Source: Streptomyces sp. NBC_01224 (GTDB lineage Bacteria > Actinomycetota > Actinomycetes > Streptomycetales > Streptomycetaceae). From it: DNA of 64,000 nucleotides. Below the pieces are notes generated by a model. That model was not told the DNA's origin. It was given only the letters and a program-made list of their open reading frames with translations, and made no database searches. The stretch covers positions 2,604,001 through 2,668,000 of the forward strand of contig NZ_CP108529.1 of assembly GCF_036002945.1 (NCBI RefSeq), in the 5' to 3' direction. Made by a program: the position numbers and the translations under genes. Below are positions 45,248 through 53,575 of the stretch, in pieces (position 1 is the first letter of the stretch; the number at the start of each line of letters is the position of its first letter).

Positions 45248-46141
45248 ATGACCGACCTCTCGGCGGATTGGGGCGCTTCCATGACACCAACGCTCGTCCG
45301 GCACCACAGCTACGCGCACACGGACACCCCGGTGGACTCCGGTAACCGTGCCCGGGACTGGGCCGAGATTCAGGAGCGGATGCTCGCACCGCTGTACGAA
45401 GCGGTGTACGAGCGGCTCGAAGTGGGAAACGGCAGCCGGCTGCTCTCCCTCGGCTGCGGCTCCGGTCTCGCGCTGCTGATCGCGGCCGCGCGCGGAGCGC
45501 TCGTCACCGGCGTCGACACCGACCCCGAACGGCTGGCACTCGCCCGGGCCCGGCTGCTGCCCGGTCCGGGGAGCGACCCCGGGCCGCCGACCGGGCATCC
45601 GCGGCTCCTGGACGGCGATCCGTCCGCGGCCGCCCCTGCCGACGGAACGCCGTACAACCTGCTCACCGCGTTCACCCCGATCGGCTGCTCGCCCGGCGAC
45701 GGGGAAGGGCTCGTGGACGCGCTGCGGTCCGCCGTACCGCTGGCCGCCCGGGGCAGCACGGTCGTACTGACCGGGTGGGGTCCGCCGGAGCGGTGCGCGA
45801 CGGCGCCGGTGCTGCGGGTGGCGGGCCGGCTCTCCGACGGGTCGCGGGCGCCGCGCACGGGCGGCTGGCGGCCGTGGAGCCGGGACGATCTGGAAGAAGT
45901 GGCGTTCCGGGCCGGTCTGAATCCGGATGGCTCCGGCCGGGTCGCGTGCCCGTTCGGGTACGCGGACATGGACAGTGCGGTGCGGGGGCTGCTGTCGACG
46001 CGGCTCTTCGATACGGCGGTGCGGGCGACGGACCGGGACCAGGTGGCCAAAGAGGTCGCGGAGGCCCTGCACCCGCACCGGCGCCGGGACGGCACGATCT
46101 GGATGCCGAACGTCTTCCGCTATCTCGTGTGCACCACCTGA
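45248..46141 (+). CDS. SAM-dependent methyltransferase
   Basis: A class I methyltransferase of 297 aa. Motif I is LLSLGCGSGLALLIAAARGALVTGVDTDPERLALA near residue 70, and VVLTGWGPPERCA follows at the position of motif IV. No substrate-specific domain is recognised. ATG 45248 is used; ATG 45281 (MTPTLVRHHS) is an alternative. It diverges from proS and converges on the ftsH gene with 31 bases between stop codons. Confidence 0.8.
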   Translation: MTDLSADWGASMTPTLVRHHSYAHTDTPVDSGNRARDWAEIQERMLAPLYEAVYERLEVGNGSRLLSLGCGSGLALLIAAARGALVTGVDTDPERLALARARLLPGPGSDPGPPTGHPRLLDGDPSAAAPADGTPYNLLTAFTPIGCSPGDGEGLVDALRSAVPLAARGSTVVLTGWGPPERCATAPVLRVAGRLSDGSRAPRTGGWRPWSRDDLEEVAFRAGLNPDGSGRVACPFGYADMDSAVRGLLSTRLFDTAVRATDRDQVAKEVAEALHPHRRRDGTIWMPNVFRYLVCTT

Positions 46142-46172
46142 GCCGTTCCGTGAACCTCATGTGCACCGGCCG

Positions 46173-48086
46173 CTACTTGCCCAGACGGGTGATACCGGCC
46201 GCACGGTAGGCCGCGGCCTCGTCCAGCGTCTCGCTGTCCAGCAGCGCCGCGGCCAGCGAGTCCAGCCTGTCCCGGTTCTCGCCCAGGAGCCGACACGCCA
46301 CCTCGTAGCACTCGTCGACGATGCGCCGCATCTCGCCGTCCACCGCGTCGAGCGTCGCCGGGGCTGCGGAGAGTCCGTACGCCTGCTGTGCATCGCTCGG
46401 GATCGCCGTCAGCCTGCCCACCTTGTGGCTCATGCCCCAGCGGCCGACCATGCCGCGGGCCAGGTTGGTGACCTGTTCCAGGTCGCTCTCCGCACCTGTG
46501 GTGACCATGCCGAAGACCACCTGCTCGGCAGCCATGCCGCCGAGCGCACCGATGATGCGGCCACGCAGATACTCCTCGGTGTACGCGTACTTGTCGGCGT
46601 CCGGCGTCGAGATGGTGACGCCCAGGGCCCGGCCGCGCGGCACGATGGTGACCTTGCGGACCGGGTCGGCGCCCGGCTGGACCATGCCGAGCAGGGCGTG
46701 CCCGCTCTCGTGGTACGCGGTCCTGCGGCGTTCCTCGTCCGACATGACCAGTGAGCGCTCCGCCCCCAGCTGGACCTTCTCCAGGGCGTCCGAGAGATCG
46801 GACTGGCCGACCTCGGACTGCCCGCGCTTGACCGCGAGCAGCGCGGCCTCATTGGCCAGGTTGGCGAGATCGGCGCCCGTCATACCGGGGGTCGTACCGG
46901 CGACCTGGGCCAGGTTCACATCCTCGGCAAGCGGGATCTGCCGGGTGTGGATCTCCAGGATCGCCTCTCGGCCGCCTCTGTCCGGCGGGCTCACCTGAAC
47001 GATCCGGTCGAAGCGGCCGGGCCGGGTGAGGGCGGGGTCGAGGACGTCGGCGCGGTTGGTGGCGGCGAGGACGACGACGCCCTCCGAACCGGAGAAACCG
47101 TCCATCTCGGTGAGGATCTGGTTGAGCGTCTGCTCGCGCTCGTCGTGGCCGCCCATGCCGGAACCGCCGCCACGAGCCCGGCCGATGGTGTCGATCTCGT
47201 CGATGAAGACGATGGCGGGGGCGACCTTGCGTGCCTCCGCGAAGAGTTCCCGCACCCGGCTCGCGCCGACGCCGACGATCATCTCGATGAATTCGGAGGC
47301 CGATGCCGAGAAGAACGGCACCCCGGCCTCACCCGCGACGGCCCGTGCGAGAAGTGTCTTGCCGGTGCCGGGCGGTCCGGCGAGGAGCACTCCCCCGGGC
47401 ATCCGGGCGCCCATCTTCCGGTACGCCTGCGGGTTCTTGAGGAAGTCCACGACGTCGTTGAGCTCGCCCTCGACCTCGTCGATCCCGGCCACGTCCTGGA
47501 AGGTGGTGCGCTTCCCGCCCTCCAGCTCGACGGGCTTGGGCGGCGCCTTGCGCCCGAAGCCGCCCATCCCGCCGCCCATGCCCCTGGACATCCGCCGGGC
47601 GATGAACACCCAGAGCAGGACGAGCAGCAGCATAGGGGCCAGCGAGATCAGCAGATTCGCGAGGAAGCTGCGCTGCTGGACGACCGGCTCGGCGGTGACC
47701 GTGACGTCGCCCTTGACCAGTTCGGCCCAGAGGTTGTCGTCCGCGAAGGCAGGCCGCTGAGTGACGAACTTGGTGTATTTCTTGTCGCTCCCCGGGACCT
47801 TCGCCTCCTTCTTGAGCTGTCCCTGGATGGCATCGCCCTTGGAGTAGATCTTGGAGACATTGCCCGAGGTGACCTGTTTGCTGAACTCCGTGTACGCGAT
47901 CGTCCGCTCCTCCGCCCCGTTGAAGAAGGACAGCACCAGATTGGCGATCAGATATACGGCGAGCGCGGTCAGCAGCAGCCCGCCCCAGCCTCCCGGCATC
48001 TTGCGGCCCGGCGGTGGGGGCGGCGGTGCGCCCTCGGAGCGCCACGGCTGATCGGTTCGATCGCGGGGAGGTACGGGGGTGGTCAC
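46173..48086 (-). CDS. ftsH: ATP-dependent zinc metalloprotease FtsH (paralogue)
   Basis: A 637-aa membrane-anchored AAA protease that degrades membrane and regulatory proteins. Membrane segments are at about 34-54 and 142-163. Walker A is GPPGTGKT at 236-243, Walker B is IVFIDEID, the SRH contains [18 protein letters not shown], and the zinc site is HESGH at 459-463. GTG 48086 follows GAGGAG; the longer frame to 48173 has no support. I recall a separate main ftsH near hpt and folE in Streptomyces, so this would be a second copy. It is divergent from yhfZ with 165 bases between starts. Confidence 0.94.
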   Translation of the reverse strand: MTTPVPPRDRTDQPWRSEGAPPPPPPGRKMPGGWGGLLLTALAVYLIANLVLSFFNGAEERTIAYTEFSKQVTSGNVSKIYSKGDAIQGQLKKEAKVPGSDKKYTKFVTQRPAFADDNLWAELVKGDVTVTAEPVVQQRSFLANLLISLAPMLLLVLLWVFIARRMSRGMGGGMGGFGRKAPPKPVELEGGKRTTFQDVAGIDEVEGELNDVVDFLKNPQAYRKMGARMPGGVLLAGPPGTGKTLLARAVAGEAGVPFFSASASEFIEMIVGVGASRVRELFAEARKVAPAIVFIDEIDTIGRARGGGSGMGGHDEREQTLNQILTEMDGFSGSEGVVVLAATNRADVLDPALTRPGRFDRIVQVSPPDRGGREAILEIHTRQIPLAEDVNLAQVAGTTPGMTGADLANLANEAALLAVKRGQSEVGQSDLSDALEKVQLGAERSLVMSDEERRRTAYHESGHALLGMVQPGADPVRKVTIVPRGRALGVTISTPDADKYAYTEEYLRGRIIGALGGMAAEQVVFGMVTTGAESDLEQVTNLARGMVGRWGMSHKVGRLTAIPSDAQQAYGLSAAPATLDAVDGEMRRIVDECYEVACRLLGENRDRLDSLAAALLDSETLDEAAAYRAAGITRLGK

Positions 48087-48215
48087 GCGCGCTCCTCTGC
48101 CGACAGCCAGTGAATGTGACATTAGATGAGAAACCGACCCAAAGCTCCCCGTGGACCCTTTCAGTGGGCCCACAGAGGGAAGCGGCGCCCGACGGATGAG
48201 TCCCTTGCGAACCCC

Positions 48216-48251
48216 TTGTCAATATCCAGAATCCTGTTTACTGTTTGATTC
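48216..48251 (+). promoter_or_regulatory. yhfZ promoter, probably leaderless
   Basis: TTGTCA (48216-48221) and TACTGT (48239-48244) are separated by 17 bases, a good sigma-70/HrdB-type pair. The GTG start at 48252 follows the -10 box by 7 bases and has no Shine-Dalgarno, so the mRNA is probably leaderless. The 19-bp palindrome covers the spacer and -10. Confidence 0.6.
48226..48244. promoter_or_regulatory. Operator palindrome 1 (probable YhfZ site)
   Basis: CCAGAATCCTGTTTACTGT, a 19-bp imperfect palindrome, lies over the -10 of yhfZ. It matches 17 of 19 bases of the element at 49239-49257. Repetition only at the two promoters of the yhf locus points to the local regulator YhfZ. Confidence 0.65.
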
Positions 48252-49190
48252 GTGAACGATTTCGATGACCGTTTCCTCACCCGGAACGGCCTCGCCGCCC
48301 GGCAGCTCGCCGTCCTGCTGCTCAACCATGAGCCGGACACCCGCCTGCCCCGAGTGCGCGACTTCGCCGAGGAGCTGGGCTGCGGAAACGGGACCGTTCA
48401 GGCGGCCCTGCAACTGCTGGAGGATTCCGGGGCGATCGAGACGACCGCCCGCGGCCATCTGGGCACGTTCCTCGTCCGCTCGGACCGCTCCGTCCTCTGG
48501 CGGCTGTCCGGACTCGGCACACTGCTCGCCGCGATGCCGCTCCCGTACTCACGCAGGTACGAAGGCCTGGCGACCGGGCTGCGCGGCGCCTTCGAGAAGG
48601 CGGGCGCCCCGTTCGCGATCACGTTCATGCGGGGCGCCGGAGCCCGTACGGCCGCGCTGCTGGAGGGCAAGGTCGACCTCGTCGTCCTGTCCCGCTTCGC
48701 GGCCGACCAGCTGATCGCCGAGCACCCGGTGGAGCTGGTCGCCGACCTGGGCCCCGCCACCTACGTCGGCGCGCACGGCATGCTGCTGCGGCACGGCGTC
48801 GACCTGGACTCCCCCGGGCTGCGGGTGGCCGTCGACCACGCATCCGAGGATCTGCGGATGCTCGTGGAGCGGGTCTTCGCCGGCCGGCAGGACATCGAAT
48901 GGCTGGAGGTCTCGTACATGCAGCTGCGTGATCTCTTCGCCCGCAACGAGGTCGACGCCACCGTCTGGAACCTGGACGAGGTGCAGGACCGGCTCGGGCT
49001 CGGCGTCGACGTGCTCCCGCTCGGCGACGAGGTCACCCGGGAGCTGTCGCTGCGCAACTCCAGTGCTGCCGTCATCGGCCGGACCGACGGGGCGAAGGCC
49101 CTCGCCGCGGTCCGGGACTCGCTCGACCTGTCCCTGGTGACCCGGCTGCAGAGCGAAGTACTGCGGGGCGAGCGCGTGCCCTCGTACTGA
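48252..49190 (+). CDS. yhfZ: YhfZ family transcriptional regulator
   Basis: A 312-aa regulator. A GntR-like winged helix covers residues about 10-75 (HEPDTRLPRVRDFAEELGCGNGTVQAALQLLEDSGAIET, then GHLGTFLV). It is followed by a YhfZ-type domain that looks like a periplasmic-binding-protein fold (ITFMRGAGARTAALLEGKVDLVVLSRFAAD, VAVDHASEDLRMLVERVFAG, ATVWNLDEV). That domain suggests a small effector is sensed. It is the first gene of the locus and is transcribed from its own promoter. Its likely sites are the two palindromes at 48226 and 49239. The effector is unknown. Confidence 0.85.
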   Translation: MNDFDDRFLTRNGLAARQLAVLLLNHEPDTRLPRVRDFAEELGCGNGTVQAALQLLEDSGAIETTARGHLGTFLVRSDRSVLWRLSGLGTLLAAMPLPYSRRYEGLATGLRGAFEKAGAPFAITFMRGAGARTAALLEGKVDLVVLSRFAADQLIAEHPVELVADLGPATYVGAHGMLLRHGVDLDSPGLRVAVDHASEDLRMLVERVFAGRQDIEWLEVSYMQLRDLFARNEVDATVWNLDEVQDRLGLGVDVLPLGDEVTRELSLRNSSAAVIGRTDGAKALAAVRDSLDLSLVTRLQSEVLRGERVPSY

Positions 49191-49228
49191 CCGGCGGGTC
49201 GGGTGACGTAGATCTCGCGGGACGCCCG

Positions 49229-49257
49229 TGATCAAAATACAGAATCCTGGTTACTGT
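49229..49257 (+). promoter_or_regulatory. Promoter of the yhfYUTVSXW operon
   Basis: TGATCA (49229-49234) and TACTGT (49252-49257) are 17 bases apart. The start codon is at 49277 after an ideal AGGAGG (49265-49270). The second palindrome covers the spacer and -10. Confidence 0.55.
49239..49257. promoter_or_regulatory. Operator palindrome 2 (probable YhfZ site)
   Basis: ACAGAATCCTGGTTACTGT is a 19-bp palindrome of the form ACAGWAWCCWGGWTWCTGT. It nearly repeats the element in front of yhfZ and lies in the same place relative to the -10 box, so both promoters are probably controlled together. Confidence 0.7.
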
Positions 49258-49276
49258 TGATTTTAGGAGGATCACC

Positions 49277-49663
49277 ATGGACGACCAGCTCGCACTGCGG
49301 ATCCAGCTCTTCCGCGAAGGCGGTCAGGTCCGGCCCGAGGTGGCCGACTTCGTCGCCGCCGAGCTGACCGCCCTCGAAGCCGACGGCCGCACCGTCACCG
49401 AAGCGACCGCGGGCATGCTGACCAGCCATCTGATGATGGCGCTCACCCGGCTGCTCGACGGCGAACCGATCGAACAGTTCCTCACCGACGACCAGGTCGC
49501 CGCCGAGCTGGCCGGACACCCCGACGCCGTCGAACGCGCCCGCGCCGTATCCGCGCGGGCCGAGCGGGAGCTCGGCGCCGCGCTCCCCGACTCGGAGGTC
49601 AACTTCCTCGGCATGCACCTCGCCGTCCTGGCCCAGCAGTCACCGGCCACCCCCACTTCGTGA
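49277..49663 (+). CDS. yhfY: YhfY family PRD-domain protein
   Basis: A 128-aa protein made of a single PTS-regulation-type domain (PRD). It contains TVTEATAGMLTSHLMMALTRLLDGEPIEQF and SEVNFLGMHLAVL, with histidines in the positions usual for PRDs (TSHLMMAL, GMHLAVL). There is no DNA-binding or EII part. It matches the E. coli yhfY product in type and size. It is the first gene of the seven-gene operon. Its partner is unknown; phosphorylation by HPr is conceivable but not shown. Confidence 0.8.
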   Translation: MDDQLALRIQLFREGGQVRPEVADFVAAELTALEADGRTVTEATAGMLTSHLMMALTRLLDGEPIEQFLTDDQVAAELAGHPDAVERARAVSARAERELGAALPDSEVNFLGMHLAVLAQQSPATPTS

Positions 49664-49730
49664 CCGGTCCCGGCGCACGGAACAGACACGCCCCGGCACG
49701 CGGAAACAGACACAGAGAGAAGAGACAGCC

Positions 49731-50087
49731 ATGACGAAGATCCTCACCGGCGGAGTCGGCAAGGTCGAGGTCGCCCAGGCCATCGGCAAGCTCGGGATCG
49801 ACTCCCTCGACGTCGTCACCTCCAGCGACATGGACGCAGCGATGAAGCTCCGTGTCGGGCAGGCCGACTACTTCCTCGGTACGTGCCACACCGGTGCCGG
49901 TGCCTCCCTCGGCGTCCTCGTCGGCCTCATGGGCAGCGCCGCCTGCCACACCTTCGGCCGCAGCGTGCCCACCGAGGAGGCGATCAGCGCCCTGATCGCC
50001 GACGGCAAGAAGGTCTTCGGCTTCTCGATGGACCAGATCGACGCCATCGCCCCACTCATGGCGCGCGCCATCGCCGCCCGCGGCTGA
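49731..50087 (+). CDS. yhfU: YhfU family (DUF2620) protein
   Basis: A 118-aa glycine-rich protein of the DUF2620 family. It reads ILTGGVGKVEVAQAIGKLGIDSLDVVTSSDMDAAMKLRVGQADYFLGTCHTGAGASLGVLVGLMGS. Members are small and cytoplasmic and have no known activity. The CHTGAGASLG segment resembles a nucleotide- or phosphate-binding loop. The start ATG follows GAGAGAAGAGACAGCC. It is directly upstream of the transporter gene, as in E. coli where yhfU and yhfT adjoin. Confidence 0.85.
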   Translation: MTKILTGGVGKVEVAQAIGKLGIDSLDVVTSSDMDAAMKLRVGQADYFLGTCHTGAGASLGVLVGLMGSAACHTFGRSVPTEEAISALIADGKKVFGFSMDQIDAIAPLMARAIAARG

Positions 50088-50128
50088 CCCGGCCGCATCT
50101 CCCCGTCCCGGGCACGAAGGAGTGATTC

Positions 50129-51463
50129 GTGAGCACCACACTCGCCGCCGGTACCAGCCTTGATTTCACGCTGGCCCAGCAACTGACCGTAATAGCCCTC
50201 TGTGCGCTGACGGCATACATCTCGCACATGGCTCTGGCCGTCTTCAACGACGGCGTACGTCCGTTCCTGCTGGACTTCATCCAGGGGCGCACCACCCGCA
50301 GCGCCACGACGGCGGTCTCCTTCGGCCTCTCCGCCGGGTTCATCTTCGGACTCGGCGCCCCGATGGCACTCTCCACCGGCGTGCTCAACCCGTGGCTCGT
50401 CTTCCTGCCCACCGACATCCTCGGCATGCTCGCGCCGAAGAAGTGGCTCGCGCCGATCCTCGGCGGCGCTTGGGGCGCGGTCGTCGTCTTCGGACTGAAC
50501 GGCGCCAACAACGTCGCGCACGACCTGCCCGTCGACTTCATCACCGCCATGCAGCAGATGTCGACGCCGATCCTCTTCCTCTTCACGCTGTTCCCGGTGC
50601 TCGCCATCACCAAGCAGTTCGGCCGCAAGTGGGGCAGCATCGCCGGAGTCCTGGAACTCGCCCTGGTGGTCATGACCATGAAGGTCTGGCCGAAGATGTT
50701 CGCCGGGGCGCTGGCCATGGCCGTCGGCGTGCTGATGCTGATCGCCCTGGCCGTCGCCAAGGACATGAAACAGCGCAGGGCCGACCGGGCCGCGGGTGTC
50801 ACCGAGGTCGTCCTGGAGGACGACCCGATGGCCTCGCTCTTCAGCGCCAGCGCGGCCCGCCTGCGCAAGTACCTCCCGCTGTTCATGGTGCTCGGCGCCG
50901 GAGTCTGCGTGCTGGCCCAGATGCACATATTCGGCGGCGGCGAAGCGACCAGCTTCCTGATCGCCAAGGGGCAGTACTCCGAGGCCGCCCAGGTCGACTT
51001 CTACCGGGTCTTCGGCTTCATCCCGCTGATCGCGACGACCGCGCTGGCCTCCGGCGCGTACGGCATCGCGGGATTCACGCTGGTGTACCCGATCGGCTAT
51101 CTGATGCCGAACCCGTTCCTGGCAGCGGTCGTCGGCGCCGTCGTCTTCGCCGCCGAGGTCCTGGCCCTCTCGTACATCGGCAAGGTCCTCGGCAAGCTCC
51201 CCAGCGTCCGTGACTCCTCGGAACACCTGCGCAGCGCCATCGGGGACACCCTGCAGCTCGCGATCCTCTTCGGCTCGCTGATGGCCGCCAACGCCATGGG
51301 CGGCGGACTCGGCATCCTCGTCGTCGGCGGGCTCTACCTGCTGAACGAGGCGATGGGCCGGCCGGTCGTGAAGATGGCCGCCGCTCCCGCCGCGGTGATC
51401 GTCGGCGGCATCCTCCTCAACGTCCTGTACTGGCTCGACCTGTTCACCCCGATCAAGGGCTGA
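50129..51463 (+). CDS. yhfT: YhfT family membrane transporter
   Basis: A 444-aa integral membrane protein with about 10-12 hydrophobic segments, of the YhfT family. Visible conserved parts are AYISHMALAVFNDGVRPFLLDFIQGR, GAPMALSTGVLNPWLVFLPTDILG, GLNGANNVAHDLPVDFITAMQQMSTPILFLFTLFPVLA and NPFLAAVVGAVVFAAEVLALSYIGK. The GTG start follows AAGGAGTGATTC. Co-occurrence with hydrolase and PLP genes suggests it imports the substrate of the pathway. The substrate is unknown. Confidence 0.85.
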   Translation: MSTTLAAGTSLDFTLAQQLTVIALCALTAYISHMALAVFNDGVRPFLLDFIQGRTTRSATTAVSFGLSAGFIFGLGAPMALSTGVLNPWLVFLPTDILGMLAPKKWLAPILGGAWGAVVVFGLNGANNVAHDLPVDFITAMQQMSTPILFLFTLFPVLAITKQFGRKWGSIAGVLELALVVMTMKVWPKMFAGALAMAVGVLMLIALAVAKDMKQRRADRAAGVTEVVLEDDPMASLFSASAARLRKYLPLFMVLGAGVCVLAQMHIFGGGEATSFLIAKGQYSEAAQVDFYRVFGFIPLIATTALASGAYGIAGFTLVYPIGYLMPNPFLAAVVGAVVFAAEVLALSYIGKVLGKLPSVRDSSEHLRSAIGDTLQLAILFGSLMAANAMGGGLGILVVGGLYLLNEAMGRPVVKMAAAPAAVIVGGILLNVLYWLDLFTPIKG

Positions 51464-51498
51464 GGCCGGGTACGTACACGAAGAAGGAACCCCCCACG

Positions 51499-52455
51499 AT
51501 GAACCACCCCGCACCGCCCGTCCTGCGCACCGTCGTCGGCGATCTCGCAGCCGATTCCGTGGCCGGCCCCGCCCTCGCCCATGAGCACCTCGTCCTCGAC
51601 CTGGACCACAAGGGCGACGGCGCGGCCGTCCTCGACCCGGAACTCCACTCCGCGGCGGTCACCGCCGAGCTCGCCGCGCTGCGCGCCGAGTTCGGTCTCT
51701 CCCTCGTCGTCGAGCTGACCTGCCGCGGCATGGGCCGCGACGTACGCGCCCTGGCCCGCATCGCCCGGGACGCGCGTATCGCCGTCGTAGCCGCGACCGG
51801 CTGGTACTACGAACCGTTCCACACCCCCGAGATCGACGGCAGCAGCGTCGAGGAGCTCACCGGCGCGCTCGTCCAGGAGATCGACGGCGGTATCGGTGCC
51901 ACCGGCATCCGCCCCGGTGTTCTCGGCGAGATCGGCAGCCACGGCGACACCCCGACCACGCCCGAGGCCAAGGTGCTGCGCGCCAGTGCGCGGGCCGCCC
52001 TCGCCACCGGCCTCTCCGTCGCCACCCACGCCCAGCTCGGCCGCGGCGGAATCGCCCAGCTGGAGCTGCTGACCGGAGAGGGCCTGCCGGCCCATCGCAT
52101 CAGCATCGGCCACCAGGATCTGCTCGACGACCCCGCCGTCCACAAGGAGCTCGCGGCGAGCGGGGCGTACGTCGCGTTCGACACCGTCGGCAAGGACGGC
52201 TACCAGAGCGACGACACCCGGCTGCGACTGCTGCTCGCCCTCGTCGAGGCCGGGCACGCCGACCGGGTGCTGCTCAGCTGCGACATCTCCCGCCACGGCT
52301 ACCTCCTCGACGAGGGCGGCCGGGGATACGGACATCTCTTCCGGAGCTTCCTGCCCAAGGCCCGCGCGGCCGGTGTCGACGACGACCTGATCGACCTGAT
52401 GACCCGCCGTAATCCGCTCTGCTTCCTGACCGGCGCCCGCGTGGAGGAGTTCTGA
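51499..52455 (+). CDS. php: Phosphotriesterase-homology protein (YhfV/Php)
   Basis: A 318-aa amidohydrolase-superfamily enzyme. Metal ligands are visible in order: AHEHLVLDL (HxH) near residue 30, GVLGEIGSHGD with a Glu in the bridging position where phosphotriesterase has a carboxylated lysine, ATHAQLG, SIGHQDLLDD and the catalytic Asp in LLSCDISRHGY. The Glu bridge is a known feature of PHP in E. coli, which lacks phosphotriesterase activity. It is likely a lactonase, carboxyesterase or phosphoesterase on an unknown compound. The following yhfS gene starts 2 bases after its stop codon. Confidence 0.88.
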   Translation: MNHPAPPVLRTVVGDLAADSVAGPALAHEHLVLDLDHKGDGAAVLDPELHSAAVTAELAALRAEFGLSLVVELTCRGMGRDVRALARIARDARIAVVAATGWYYEPFHTPEIDGSSVEELTGALVQEIDGGIGATGIRPGVLGEIGSHGDTPTTPEAKVLRASARAALATGLSVATHAQLGRGGIAQLELLTGEGLPAHRISIGHQDLLDDPAVHKELAASGAYVAFDTVGKDGYQSDDTRLRLLLALVEAGHADRVLLSCDISRHGYLLDEGGRGYGHLFRSFLPKARAAGVDDDLIDLMTRRNPLCFLTGARVEEF

Positions 52456-52457
52456 CC

Positions 52458-53573
52458 ATGAGCCCTGTACTTCCGCAGACCTTCCCGCTCGCGACGGTGG
52501 AGCTGGACGACGCGATCGCCAGACAGTTCCGGCTCCTGGAGGCCACCGCCGCGCACTTCGAGGGCCCCCAGCTCTTCGACGCGGACGCCGGAGTCGTCCC
52601 AGGTCTCGGCCGCCCCCGCACCACCGCCCGCGTCGAAGCCGTACTCGCGGACTTCTTCGGCGCCGAGGACGCCGCCTTCGTCCAGGGCGCGGGCACCGGC
52701 GCGATCCGCGCCGCCCTGGGCGCCGCCGTACGGGCGGGCGACCCGCTGCTCATCCACCGGGCCCCTGTCTACCGCACCACCGAGGTCACGCTGCGCGGCA
52801 TCGGTGTACGGACCGCCGAGGTCGACTTCAACGACGCGCGGGCGCTGCACGAGGCCCTGGAGTCCGGCCGGTTCCGGTGGGCCTACGTCCAGCACACCCG
52901 GCAGCGGCTCGCCGACTCGTACGACCCCGCGGAGGTCCTCGCCGCCTGCCGGTCCGCCGGAGTCCGCACCCTCGTCGACGACAACTACGCCGTCATGCGC
53001 ACCCCCGCCTCGGGGGTGGAGCTCGGCGCCGACGCCTCCTGCTTCTCCCTGTTCAAACTGCACGGCCCAGAGGGCGTCGGCATCGTGGTCGGCGCCCGCG
53101 ATCTGGTCGGGCGCATCCGCCGCGACAACTACTCCGGCGGCGGACAGGTCCAGGGCCATCAGGCGCTCGACGCCCTGCGCGCCCTCACCCACGTACCGGT
53201 CATGTGGTCCGTGCAGTCCCGGGTCGGCGCCGAGGTCGCCGAGCGGCTGGCCGCGGGCGAAGTGGACGGCGTCGCCGAGGTACGGATCGCCAACGCCCAG
53301 GACCGCTGCCTGCTCGTCCGCCTCGACCGGCCGGCCGCGAAGGAACTGCCCGCCGTCGCCGCCCGCTTCGGAGCCGCTCCCTACCCCGTCGGCTCCAACT
53401 CGCGCTACGAGATCGCGCCGCTCTTCTACCGGATGTCCAGCTCCGCCCTGGACGACTCCCCCGAGCTGGCCGACTGGACCGTACGCATCAACCCGATGCG
53501 GGCGGGCGCGGATCTCGTCATCGACATCCTGCGCCGCTCGCTCGACGTGTTGAACGACCCGAAGGACGACTGA
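52458..53573 (+). CDS. yhfS: YhfS family PLP-dependent protein
   Basis: A 371-aa fold-type-I PLP enzyme. It has RPRTTARVEAVLADFFGAEDAAFVQGAGTGAIRAALGAAVRAGD (phosphate-binding part), VRTLVDDNYAVM (Asp for the pyridine nitrogen) and SCFSLFKLHGPEGVGIVVG, which holds the presumed Schiff-base Lys. It resembles threonine-aldolase/cysteine-desulfurase-type proteins and matches E. coli yhfS in size. Start ATG 52458 is 2 bases after php, and yhfX begins 2 bases after its stop codon. The reaction is unknown. Confidence 0.86.
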   Translation: MSPVLPQTFPLATVELDDAIARQFRLLEATAAHFEGPQLFDADAGVVPGLGRPRTTARVEAVLADFFGAEDAAFVQGAGTGAIRAALGAAVRAGDPLLIHRAPVYRTTEVTLRGIGVRTAEVDFNDARALHEALESGRFRWAYVQHTRQRLADSYDPAEVLAACRSAGVRTLVDDNYAVMRTPASGVELGADASCFSLFKLHGPEGVGIVVGARDLVGRIRRDNYSGGGQVQGHQALDALRALTHVPVMWSVQSRVGAEVAERLAAGEVDGVAEVRIANAQDRCLLVRLDRPAAKELPAVAARFGAAPYPVGSNSRYEIAPLFYRMSSSALDDSPELADWTVRINPMRAGADLVIDILRRSLDVLNDPKDD

Positions 53574-53575
53574 CC

